A stretch of DNA of 5,913 nt from an uncultured Clostridia bacterium (GTDB lineage: Bacteria; Bacillota; Clostridia; Christensenellales; Borkfalkiaceae), in contig CALVPW010000078.1 of the NCBI GenBank assembly GCA_944354085.1, positions 1-5,913 of the forward strand, given 5' to 3'. Position 1 is the stretch's first letter. Every line of letters begins with the position of its first letter. The notes below the pieces were generated by a model. The model was given only the letters and a program-made list of their open reading frames with translations. It had not been told where the DNA came from and made no database searches. The position numbers were made by a program, and so were the translations under genes. This document shows, piece after piece, positions 1 to 5,439 of this stretch.

Positions 1-377
1 GCGGCAAGGGCATCAAGGCGGGCGTCTTCAACGAGAAGACGGGCGCGCTCGTGAACATGAAACTCGTCTTTGACGATGACGACGTGATGCTCGTCACGTC
101 GGCGGGGATCGTCATCCGCATGCACGCCGAGAGCATTTCCGAGATCGGGCGCAACACCCGCGGCGTGCGCCTCATGAACGTGCGCGACGGCGTCGTCGCC
201 ACGGTCGCGGTCACCGAGCGGGACGACGAGGCAGAGGTCGAAGCGCCCGAAGAAACGGCGGCGGATCTCTCGCCCGAAGAACTCGCTTCCGAACCCGACG
301 AGACGGAAGAGGAAGGGACCATGCCCGAGGAGGAGGGCGCGGGAACGCCGTCCGACGGGGGCATGTCCGAATCATAA
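1..377 (+). CDS. gyrA: DNA gyrase subunit A, C-terminal end (5' part outside the window)
   Basis: The reading frame is open from base 3 and ends at the TAA at 375-377, giving the last 124 residues. GyrA is the breakage-reunion subunit of DNA gyrase, which introduces negative supercoils using ATP hydrolysed by GyrB. What is visible is the end of the C-terminal beta-pinwheel that wraps DNA: a GKGIKAG turn, the FDDDDVMLVTSAGIVIRM strand pair (about residues 23-40 of the fragment) and the GRNTRGVRLM segment (49-58) typical of the last blade. It is followed by a roughly 53-residue low-complexity tail with about 22 Asp/Glu and a single Arg. Acidic GyrA tails are known in other bacteria to modulate DNA wrapping; that role here is inference. 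The catalytic tyrosine and the GyrA box lie upstream and cannot be checked. ParC is the main alternative, but the blade sequence fits GyrA better. Confidence 0.9.
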   Translation, partial: GKGIKAGVFNEKTGALVNMKLVFDDDDVMLVTSAGIVIRMHAESISEIGRNTRGVRLMNVRDGVVATVAVTERDDEAEVEAPEETAADLSPEELASEPDETEEEGTMPEEEGAGTPSDGGMSES

Positions 378-406
378 AAAATGCGCGCCCGCCTTTTGGC
401 GGGCGC
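376..406 (-). terminator. gyrA/NifX-like intergenic hairpin, terminator-like on the minus strand
   Basis: A perfect 9-bp stem (385-393 with 398-406) closes a TTTT loop directly after the gyrA stop codon. On the plus strand it is followed by AGATCAT, with no U-tract, so it is a poor intrinsic terminator for gyrA. On the minus strand six T residues (381-376) follow the stem after three bases, the arrangement of a terminator. It may block antisense transcription into gyrA, protect the gyrA 3' end, or act as a weak attenuator before the NifX-like gene. The structure is seen; the role is inferred. Confidence 0.5.
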
Positions 407-425
407 AGATCATAGGAGGCAGGTC

Positions 426-821
426 ATGAAGATCGCGGTCACATACGAAAACGGCGAAGTGTACGGACACTTCGGGCACACCGAGACGTTCAAACTGTAC
501 GAGACGGAGGGCGGCAGCGTCGTAACGTCCGCCGTCCTTCCCACGGAGGGGAGCGGGCACGGCGCGCTTGCAGGATTTTTGGCGGCGCGCGGCGTGGATA
601 CGCTCATTTGCGGCGGCATCGGCGGCGGCGCAAAGGCGGCGCTCGCCGAAGCTGGCATCGCCGTGTACGGCGGCGTTACGGGCAGTGCGGACGCGGCGGT
701 CGCGGCGCTCCTGAAAGGGACGCTCTCCTACGATCCCGATGCCGCCTGCGCGCACCACGAACACGCGCACGAAGCGGGCGGCAGCTGCGGCGGGCACGAT
801 TGCGCCCACCCCTGCAAATAA
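426..821 (+). CDS. NifX/NifB-family (dinitrogenase iron-molybdenum cofactor domain) small protein with His/Cys tail
   Basis: A 131-residue protein. The start at 426 is set by the strong SD AGGAGG at 414-419, six bases upstream; an in-frame ATG at 381 has no SD and would read through the hairpin. Residues 1-103 form a single NifX/NafY-like domain, with MKIAVTYENG, the GHFGHTETFKLYE motif (14-26), and the GHGALAGF and GVDTLICGGIGGGAKAAL segments (44-73). In nitrogen fixers this fold carries Fe-Mo cofactor intermediates. Stand-alone copies are common in anaerobes without nitrogenase, where the function is unknown. The tail (108-130) is rich in possible metal ligands: C108, H110, H111, H113, H115, C121, H124, C126, H128 and C130. 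This suggests metal or iron-sulfur cluster binding (inference). It has no promoter of its own that I can see, so it may be read from gyrA. No nif genes are nearby. Confidence 0.85.
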   Translation: MKIAVTYENGEVYGHFGHTETFKLYETEGGSVVTSAVLPTEGSGHGALAGFLAARGVDTLICGGIGGGAKAALAEAGIAVYGGVTGSADAAVAALLKGTLSYDPDAACAHHEHAHEAGGSCGGHDCAHPCK

Positions 822-826
822 GTGCA

Positions 827-853
827 AAGCGCACCTCAAAGGTGCGCTTTTTT
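827..853 (+). terminator. Rho-independent terminator of the NifX-like gene
   Basis: A 10-bp perfect stem (827-836 with 840-849), CAA loop, and a run of six T (848-853). It starts six bases after the stop codon and closes the gyrA/NifX-like transcription unit. Confidence 0.9.
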
Positions 854-910
854 GCGCCGCGCCGCGCAGACGACGTGTTAGGATTGGATGGAAAAATCAT
901 AAAATAATAC

Positions 911-939
911 TTGACAATGTTTTTCGGACGGTATATAAT
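911..939 (+). promoter_or_regulatory. Perfect-consensus sigma-A (sigma-70 type) promoter
   Basis: TTGACA at 911-916 and TATAAT at 934-939 are separated by exactly 17 bases. Both hexamers match the consensus at every position. The predicted transcription start is about 946, leaving a short leader of roughly 25 bases to the ATG at 971, with the SD GGGAGG at 958-963. It drives the zinc-ribbon membrane protein. No operator-like dyad is evident around it, so strong constitutive expression is the simplest reading. Confidence 0.9.
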
Positions 940-970
940 AACGTCATAAAGGTGATCGGGAGGAAAACAT

Positions 971-2401
971 ATGCAATGCGGATATTGCGGGACGGAAAAT
1001 CCCGAACGTGCGGTATTTTGCAAGCATTGCGGGCGGCGGCTGGACGGGATGGCGCTTTGCAGCGCCTGCGGCGGTCTGACGCCTGCGGACGGAGAATTTT
1101 GCGTGAATTGCGGTTCCAACCGCAACGCGCCGCGCTGCGCCATGCCGCTGCGCTTCCCCGCGGCGGAAAAGAAGACGCCGCGCATGCCCGCCGCGCCTGT
1201 CGGGCAGGCGGATCGGACGGGCGGGGTCGGCGTGCTGGAAGGGAAGGCGGGTGCGATCTTGCGCACGGTCGCATTCTGGTGTGCTGCCGCCGCGGCGCTC
1301 GTCGGCATGATCTTCGTGTTCCTGATCGGCGCCGCCGTGTCGGCTGCCGATTTCGTCCTCGGCGATTCGGGATTCGATCTTTACTATTTCTTCGGGGAAG
1401 CGTATCCCGAATTGTCCGATGAAGTCTTATCGAGTGCCGACACGATGCAGCTGACGGGCGCAGTGCTCGGAACGCTGTGCAGTGTGGCGGCGCTGGCGGG
1501 AACGGTGGGATGCTTTATATGGGCGGTCGTCCGTTTCGCCGCCATTTTGCAGAAAAAGACGCAAAAGAGCCTTGTAGCACCCGCCGCGGCGACCTTCCTC
1601 GCGTTTGCGTGCGGCGCGGCGGCGTTCATGTTCTGCCTTGCGTATTCGGCAACGTCGGAAGGCGTGACCATGGGATTTACTTTGAACGGCGCGACCGTCG
1701 CGGGGCTCGTCCTCGGCGGGATCGCCCTGGGTGCGGCGGTGATCGTATCTGCCGTTTCCCGCGGGATCGCGGCATACCGCTGCGGCGCGATGCGCGCGTT
1801 CGTCGCGCCCGTCGTGTGCGGCGCCGTCATCGTTGCGCTTGCGGCTGCGGCGATCGGCGTGTTGGGGATCGGGTACGGGACCGTGAGCATCTCCGCAGAA
1901 AACGGCCTTGGCGGCAGTTCGACATTTGGCTTGTATCCGTTCTTTGTGGAGCACGTCTTCATGGCGGCGTCGCAGGAGGTGTACGATGCGCAGCTCGCGC
2001 TCGGGGTGGTGTGCGTCGTGTGCATGCTCGCGTTTGCCGTGCTCGCAACGCTTGCGGGCGCATGTTATATGGACGGCATGGGCTGTGCGGCGAGCAAGCG
2101 CTCGACCGCCCTTTCGATCGCCGCCGCGGCGTGTGCGGTTGTGACGGGGATCCTGATGTGCGTGGCGGTCTCGACGTTCGTGGCATCGCTCGAAGAGGAG
2201 GCGTATACCGCCAACCTTGCGCAGCCGATCGTGCTCATCGTGCTGGGCGCGCTTTGGTGCGCTGCGGCGATCGTGCATGCGGTGCTCGGGAAAAGCGCGG
2301 GACGCGTACGGTCCGCCTCCGCAGGCGGGCAGGCGCCCGTTCTGACCGAGCAGACGGCGCAGACGGCGGATGTCCCCGAAGAGATGCTTTCGCTTTCGTA
2401 A
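971..2401 (+). CDS. Double zinc-ribbon protein with about eight transmembrane segments, function unknown
   Basis: A 476-residue protein starting seven bases after the SD GGGAGG (958-963). The N-terminus has two zinc ribbons, each CxxC-10-CxxC: C3, C6, C17, C20 and C30, C33, C44, C47. A polar linker (49-95) follows, then about eight hydrophobic segments near 97-124, 161-192, 202-228, 239-263, 275-301, 341-365, 379-404 and 415-438. These are very Ala/Gly/Val-rich. A loop of about 40 residues (302-340) separates segments five and six, and the C-terminal tail (440-476) is polar. No catalytic motif is visible. Zinc-ribbon plus multi-TM proteins are common in Clostridia and mostly uncharacterised. 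The ribbons probably sit in the cytoplasm and bind a partner (inference). It is a single-gene unit, with its own consensus promoter and a terminator after it. I recognise the architecture, not a named family. Confidence 0.85.
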   Translation: MQCGYCGTENPERAVFCKHCGRRLDGMALCSACGGLTPADGEFCVNCGSNRNAPRCAMPLRFPAAEKKTPRMPAAPVGQADRTGGVGVLEGKAGAILRTVAFWCAAAAALVGMIFVFLIGAAVSAADFVLGDSGFDLYYFFGEAYPELSDEVLSSADTMQLTGAVLGTLCSVAALAGTVGCFIWAVVRFAAILQKKTQKSLVAPAAATFLAFACGAAAFMFCLAYSATSEGVTMGFTLNGATVAGLVLGGIALGAAVIVSAVSRGIAAYRCGAMRAFVAPVVCGAVIVALAAAAIGVLGIGYGTVSISAENGLGGSSTFGLYPFFVEHVFMAASQEVYDAQLALGVVCVVCMLAFAVLATLAGACYMDGMGCAASKRSTALSIAAAACAVVTGILMCVAVSTFVASLEEEAYTANLAQPIVLIVLGALWCAAAIVHAVLGKSAGRVRSASAGGQAPVLTEQTAQTADVPEEMLSLS

Positions 2402-2416
2402 AAACAGATCGCGATC

Positions 2417-2447
2417 AAAAAAACGCCATCGCAGGGTGGCGTTTTTT
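2417..2447. terminator. Terminator of the zinc-ribbon gene, probably bidirectional
   Basis: Stem 2424-2430 with 2435-2441 (one G-T wobble) and a GCAG loop. It is flanked by seven A (2417-2423) and six T (2442-2447), which can extend the stem and give a U-tract on either strand. It lies 15 bases after the zinc-ribbon stop codon and can also back up termination of the converging PHP gene. Confidence 0.85.
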
Positions 2448-2460
2448 GTTGCTTATTTGT

Positions 2461-2503
2461 AAAACGAAACGCCGCCCGCCGCGTTGGTATGCGGCGGGCG
2501 GCG
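2461..2503 (-). terminator. Terminator of the PHP gene (minus strand)
   Basis: A perfect 13-bp GC-only stem (2470-2482 with 2491-2503) with an 8-base loop, starting four bases after the minus-strand stop codon at 2508. Read on the minus strand it is followed by TTTCGTTTT (2469-2461), a T-rich tract. The plus strand has no T-tract, so this element serves the minus strand. Confidence 0.85.
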
Positions 2504-2507
2504 CTGT

Positions 2508-3326
2508 TCAAAGGGCGACCATGTGGCGTTTTCCGCAGTCGGGAACGCAAATGTGCGTAAAGCCGACGGCGCGGAGGGCTGCGACCACGTCGCCGCGTTT
2601 GTCGCAGATGCGCGCCGCGTCGTGCGCGTCGGAGGCAAAGGAGACGAGCCGCCCGCCCATAGCGAAGTAGCGCGCCAAAAGGTCGGGATTCGGGATAAAA
2701 TCGCCCGCGCCCCGTCCCGAGGAATTGACTTCCAAGATCTTCTGCCGCGCGATCACGCCGCCGAGGATCTCGTCAAAGAGCGCGGCTTCGTCTTCGTAGC
2801 GGAGCAGGCGGTCTTCGTAGGGGGCGTTACGCGCGACGTAGCCGATATGCCCCACGATATCGTATGCATAGGGGGCGGAAAGGCTTTCCAAGACGCGCAA
2901 AAGGTATCCGCGGTATGCCTGCCGTTTCGTCTTTCCCGTAAAGTATTCGCCGAACCAGACGTCCGCGCCGTCCACCGTGTGCACGCTGTTCACCACAAAG
3001 TCGGGCGCATAGGTGCGTATGAGCGCCTCGTACATGGTATGCGCTTTTTCGTTGGGCGTGTAGCCGAATTCCGCGCCCGCGAGAAGGCGGAGCTTATCGG
3101 CATGTCCGCGCTGCAAGGTGCGCGCCGCCGCAAAATACGCCGCGGCGTCGGTCATGGGCACCTGCTTTCCTTCGCACAAAACGCCGTCGGCGAGATAATC
3201 GTAGTCGAAGTGCTCCGAAACGCCGAAGTAGCCGACGCCGAGCGCTTCGGCGCGGGCGACCATATCGCAAAGCGGCGTCTTGCCGTCGGCGGAAAAGGAG
3301 CTGTGGGTGTGAACGTCTGTGATCAT
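2508..3326 (-). CDS. PHP-domain phosphoesterase, histidinol-phosphatase (HisJ/HisK) family
   Basis: A 272-residue protein, close to the family's usual length. PHP-family metal-ligand motifs appear in order: DVHTH (H6, H8), SADGK (13-16), SEHFD (E38, H39), GAEFGY (E86), NSVHTVD (H116), VGHIGY (H160), LEVNSSG (199-204) and SDAH (D233, H235). These enzymes hydrolyse phosphate esters at a trinuclear metal site; HisJ-type members convert L-histidinol phosphate to histidinol. No histidine genes are nearby, so the true substrate is open. I chose the ATG at 3326 because the promoter at 3333-3361 predicts transcription starting on that base and there is no SD. A second in-frame ATG at 3332 (adding MS) is possible. 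The upstream gene NlpC/P60 ends 37 bases away with no terminator, so read-through is also likely. The general fold is sure; the substrate is not. Confidence 0.88.
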   Translation of the reverse strand: MITDVHTHSSFSADGKTPLCDMVARAEALGVGYFGVSEHFDYDYLADGVLCEGKQVPMTDAAAYFAAARTLQRGHADKLRLLAGAEFGYTPNEKAHTMYEALIRTYAPDFVVNSVHTVDGADVWFGEYFTGKTKRQAYRGYLLRVLESLSAPYAYDIVGHIGYVARNAPYEDRLLRYEDEAALFDEILGGVIARQKILEVNSSGRGAGDFIPNPDLLARYFAMGGRLVSFASDAHDAARICDKRGDVVAALRAVGFTHICVPDCGKRHMVAL

Positions 3327-3332
3327 GCTCAT

Positions 3333-3361
3333 ATTATAGCATGCCGCGCCGCAAAATGCAA
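3333..3361 (-). promoter_or_regulatory. Extended -10 promoter of the PHP gene, predicted leaderless start
   Basis: On the minus strand TATAAT lies at 3338-3333, preceded by TGC, giving TGnTATAAT (extended -10). A weak -35 TTGCAT lies at 3361-3356 with a 17-base spacer. Counting from the last T as -7 puts +1 at 3326, the A of an in-frame ATG. It sits inside the 37-base gap after the NlpC/P60 stop codon. Confidence 0.6.
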
Positions 3362-3363
3362 CT

Positions 3364-4260
3364 TTACAAAAAGCGCCGCGCCGTGATAAAGTATTTCTGC
3401 CGTGTGGCGGACATCTGCTCGATGACGGCATGGTCGCTCGCCGTGTGCAGGATATAGTTTTCGCCGAGATAGAGCGCCACGTGTCCGATGCGCTCGACGC
3501 CCGTCTTATCGTACCGCTGCGCGTTGGTGTAAAAGAGCAGATCTCCGCGTCGGATATTCTTCCATGTGACGGGCGTGCCCTGTTTGACTTGGGTGCGGGT
3601 GGTCACGTCGAGCAGGATGCCCGCGCCCTTGTAAAAAATATACTGCATGAGCGAGGAGCAGTCAAAGGCGTTCGTCGTAAAGTTTTTCAGGCGGTTGCCC
3701 TTGCCGTCGTGATAGCGCACCGCGCCGTATACGTACGGCACGCCGAGGAGTTTGAGCCCCTCGTCGATGATGCGTTCGATCGCGTCGCTCGCCTTTTCGA
3801 GGGTGGCGACGGAGGTATAGGAGGCGTTGGCGCTCACGTATGCGGTCTTGCCGCGGAAACGCGTCTCGTACCAGCCGTCCGCATACGCCGCGAGGTGCAG
3901 CATATCGCCCGCATCCGCCTGCCCGAGGGCAAGATATTTCGTGCCCGCGCCGCTGCGGACGTTCAGCCCGTTGGTGGTCACAAGCACGTACGCCGCTTTT
4001 TTCGGCTGCGGCAGTTCGGGCTCGGGTTCGGGCTCGGGTTCGGGCGCGACGGGGACGTCGGGCGTTTCCGGGGTTTCAGGGGTCTCGGGGGTCTCGGGGG
4101 TCTCGGGGGTCTCGGGGGTCTCGGGCGCTTCGGGTTCGTCGGGGAGGATGACGATGACGTCGTCGTCCGCCGCGGCGGTATCGCAGGCTGCCATCACGGG
4201 CATCGCGCCCAAAAGGAGCGCAAGCGAACAAGCCGTCGTCGCAAGGAGATGTTTTTTCAT
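3364..4260 (-). CDS. Secreted SH3b-NlpC/P60 peptidoglycan endopeptidase
   Basis: A 298-residue exported cell-wall hydrolase. The start at 4260 is supported by AAGGAAGG (4276-4269), eight bases upstream. Order of parts: signal peptide (1-25, MKKH then a hydrophobic core); a possible lipid-anchor Cys26 after MAA, although Met at -3 is atypical for a lipobox; an acidic stretch; seven ETP units (47-67) and an EP run (74-82) as an extended spacer; an SH3b domain (about 90-148, with LNVRSGAGTKYLALG and GWYETRFRGKTAYV); and an NlpC/P60 domain (about 160-298). Catalytic residues are Cys201 in FDCSSL, His260 in IGHVALYLG and probably His272. Family members cut the D-gamma-glutamyl bond to meso-diaminopimelate or similar stem-peptide bonds in remodelling. 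The SH3b domain should target it to wall peptides. It has its own promoter, divergent from the alpha/beta hydrolase gene. The exact bond cut and the anchoring are not established. Confidence 0.9.
   Translation of the reverse strand: MKKHLLATTACSLALLLGAMPVMAACDTAAADDDVIVILPDEPEAPETPETPETPETPETPETPETPDVPVAPEPEPEPEPELPQPKKAAYVLVTTNGLNVRSGAGTKYLALGQADAGDMLHLAAYADGWYETRFRGKTAYVSANASYTSVATLEKASDAIERIIDEGLKLLGVPYVYGAVRYHDGKGNRLKNFTTNAFDCSSLMQYIFYKGAGILLDVTTRTQVKQGTPVTWKNIRRGDLLFYTNAQRYDKTGVERIGHVALYLGENYILHTASDHAVIEQMSATRQKYFITARRFL
4015..4044 (-). repeat. Glu-Pro repeat in the wall-spacer of the NlpC/P60 gene
   Basis: Alternating Glu and Pro codons (residues 73-82) arise from a 12-base period of GAACCCGAGCCC. 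It is a second, independent low-complexity tract just after the ETP repeat. Pro-rich spacers of this kind are common in proteins that cross the cell wall. Confidence 0.75.
4060..4122 (-). repeat. Nine-base tandem repeat encoding seven Glu-Thr-Pro units
   Basis: Within the NlpC/P60 gene the coding strand repeats GAGACCCCC. Four units are identical, the fifth differs only at its last base (CCT), and the last two have diverged at synonymous positions (GAA, CCG, ACG). The unit is in frame, so gain or loss of copies changes spacer length without breaking the gene. Confidence 0.9.
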
Positions 4261-4292
4261 ATTGCGTACCTTCCTTTTTTCGTGATGGCTGC

Positions 4293-4322
4293 ATTGTACC
4301 AAAGCGGCGGGGCGAAGCGCAA
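4293..4322 (-). promoter_or_regulatory. Promoter of the NlpC/P60 gene
   Basis: On the minus strand TACAAT lies at 4298-4293 and is preceded by TGG, an extended -10 arrangement (TGnTACAAT). A weak -35 candidate, TTGCGC, lies at 4322-4317 with an 18-base spacer. The predicted start is about 4286, giving a leader of roughly 26 bases that contains the SD. Confidence 0.6.
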
Positions 4323-4367
4323 CAAGATCATACAGGTGAAAGGCTGGAATGTAAGGAAATTTAAGGA

Positions 4368-4396
4368 TTGACGGCTGCCGTACGGCGTGGTATACT
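4368..4396 (+). promoter_or_regulatory. Promoter of the alpha/beta hydrolase gene
   Basis: TTGACG at 4368-4373 and TATACT at 4391-4396, with a 17-base spacer and TGG directly before the -10 (extended -10). The predicted start is about 4403, about 70 bases before the ATG at 4473. It is divergent from the NlpC/P60 promoter, with starts roughly 117 bases apart. Confidence 0.8.
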
Positions 4397-4399
4397 TTT

Positions 4400-4454
4400 A
4401 CGTGCGGCGGGACATACCGATCGGGATGCGACCCCAAAACTGGGCGCCGCGCGT
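4400..4454 (+). other. Stem closing the 5' leader of the alpha/beta hydrolase mRNA
   Basis: Bases 4400-4409 pair with 4445-4454 (10 bp, one G-U wobble). About the last seven pairs lie within the predicted transcript. The stem encloses about 35 bases including a small GGG/CCC pairing (4423-4425 with 4432-4434). It ends nine bases before the SD at 4463. It may stabilise the 5' end or regulate translation. It matches no riboswitch class that I can recognise. Confidence 0.45.
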
Positions 4455-4472
4455 AGGAAGACAGGAGGTTGT

Positions 4473-5366
4473 ATGATACTTAAAAGTTTTGACGGGAAGG
4501 AGATCTTCGTGTATGTGTGGGAGGATGTCGCCGCGCCGCGCGGCGTGGTGCAGATCGTACACGGGATGACGGAGCACGCCGCCCGCTACGAGGCGTTCGC
4601 CCGTTTTTTGAACGAGCACGGTTTTGTAGTGGTGGCGGACGATCACCGCGGACACGGCAGGACGGATCGGGAAACGCTCGGGTGGTGCAAAGGGGATATG
4701 TTTTCGGATACCGTCCGCGACGAGGCGGCGATCACCGATCGTTTCCGCGCCGCATATCCTTCGCTCCCGTACTTTTTGTTCGGGTTCTCGTACGGATCCT
4801 TCCTCACGCAAAGCTATCTCGGGCGGTACGGCGAAAAACTCAGCGGCGCGGTCATCGGCGGGAGCAATTATAAAAAGGATCTAGAGGTCTATCTCGGCAC
4901 GGCGGTGGCGGCGCTGGGGAAGGCGTTCTGCGGCAAAAAGAGCCCCGCGCGCATGATCGAAAAGCTCTCGTTCGGGGCGTATGCCAAAAAGTTCGAGGAT
5001 CGCGAATGGCTGAGCGCCGATGCGGCGAACAACGCCCGCTATCATGCCGATGCATTGTGCGGGTTCACCTGCTCGCATGCGTTTTATGCGGATTTTTTCC
5101 GCGGGCTCAGGCACCTTTACACCAAGCGGTATATCGCAGGGCTGAAAAAAGATCTGCCCGTGCTCATCGCGTCGGGGGCGGAAGATCCCGTGGGCGACAT
5201 GGGCAAGGGAGTCAAAAAGCTGTACGATTTTTACACGCGGAAAGCGGGCATGCGCGACGTGACGCTGCGCCTTTTTGCGGGCTCCCGTCACGAATTTTTG
5301 AACGAAGCCGCCCGCCGCGACGAAACGTGGAACGCGCTCCTCGCGTTTTTCGAGGCGCATGCATGA
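4473..5366 (+). CDS. Alpha/beta hydrolase, serine hydrolase of the lysophospholipase/monoacylglycerol lipase type
   Basis: A 297-residue protein with no signal peptide, so probably cytoplasmic. The start at 4473 follows the SD AGGAGG (4463-4468) by four bases; the longer open frame back to 4368 begins inside the promoter. Motifs in order: IVHGMTEH oxyanion-hole loop (28-35), DDHRGHGRT (56-64), nucleophile elbow GFSYG with Ser106, acid Asp238 in SGAEDPVG, and His273 in SRHEFLNE. This is the canonical Ser-Asp-His triad with family spacing. The region between about 130 and 220 is the cap. It matches the Hydrolase_4 / serine aminopeptidase S33 group, whose members act as monoacylglycerol lipases, lysophospholipases or carboxylesterases. 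The natural substrate cannot be told from sequence. It is a single-gene unit with its own promoter and terminator, divergent from the wall hydrolase gene; a shared pathway is not implied. Confidence 0.9.
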   Translation: MILKSFDGKEIFVYVWEDVAAPRGVVQIVHGMTEHAARYEAFARFLNEHGFVVVADDHRGHGRTDRETLGWCKGDMFSDTVRDEAAITDRFRAAYPSLPYFLFGFSYGSFLTQSYLGRYGEKLSGAVIGGSNYKKDLEVYLGTAVAALGKAFCGKKSPARMIEKLSFGAYAKKFEDREWLSADAANNARYHADALCGFTCSHAFYADFFRGLRHLYTKRYIAGLKKDLPVLIASGAEDPVGDMGKGVKKLYDFYTRKAGMRDVTLRLFAGSRHEFLNEAARRDETWNALLAFFEAHA

Positions 5367-5379
5367 CGGGGATAAAGGT

Positions 5380-5412
5380 GCGCGCCTGCCAAAAGGCAGG
5401 CGCGCTTATTTT
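5380..5412 (+). terminator. Terminator of the alpha/beta hydrolase gene
   Basis: A perfect 11-bp stem (5380-5390 with 5395-5405), AAAA loop, then TTATTTT (5406-5412). It begins 13 bases after the stop codon. Confidence 0.9.
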
Positions 5413-5439
5413 GCGGCGTAACGCGGCCCGCCGCGTAAT

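Noticed and set aside
381..425. Upstream in-frame ATG at 381 for the NifX-like gene
   Set aside because: It would translate through the intergenic hairpin and has no SD; AGGAGG at 414-419 fits the ATG at 426, which begins with the family's usual MKIAVTYENG.
426..821. Evidence for nitrogen fixation from the NifX-like gene
   Set aside because: Single-domain NifX-like proteins are widespread in non-fixing anaerobes and no other nif gene is in the window.
855..910. Possible small gene or RNA between the NifX-like terminator and the next promoter
   Set aside because: Only 56 bases, with no SD-start pair, no hairpin and no promoter within it.
1477..2670. Long plus-strand open frame of Arg-rich sequence over the zinc-ribbon gene
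   Set aside because: It is a GC-rich shadow frame: low-complexity Arg/Gly protein, no SD, crosses the terminator region and lies out of frame with a clear membrane protein.
3327..3431. N-terminal extension of the PHP protein to 3431
   Set aside because: It overlaps the end of the NlpC/P60 gene on the same strand and adds residues with no similarity to the PHP fold, which begins at DVHTH.
4071..4125. Possible CRISPR-like or regulatory direct repeats (GGGGTCTCG)
   Set aside because: Units are nine bases with no spacers and are in frame within a gene, encoding Pro-Glu-Thr.
3430..4371. Plus-strand open frame antisense to the NlpC/P60 gene
   Set aside because: Its Gly-rich repeats are the antisense reading of the ETP/EP repeat; it has no SD or recognisable domain and the minus-strand gene is unambiguous.
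4261..4437. N-terminal extension of the NlpC/P60 protein to 4437
   Set aside because: It would bury the signal peptide 59 residues in and run through both divergent promoters; MKKH at 4260 has an SD and a normal signal sequence.
4368..4472. N-terminal extension of the alpha/beta hydrolase to 4368
   Set aside because: It would start inside the -35 element; the AGGAGG at 4463-4468 and the family alignment support 4473.
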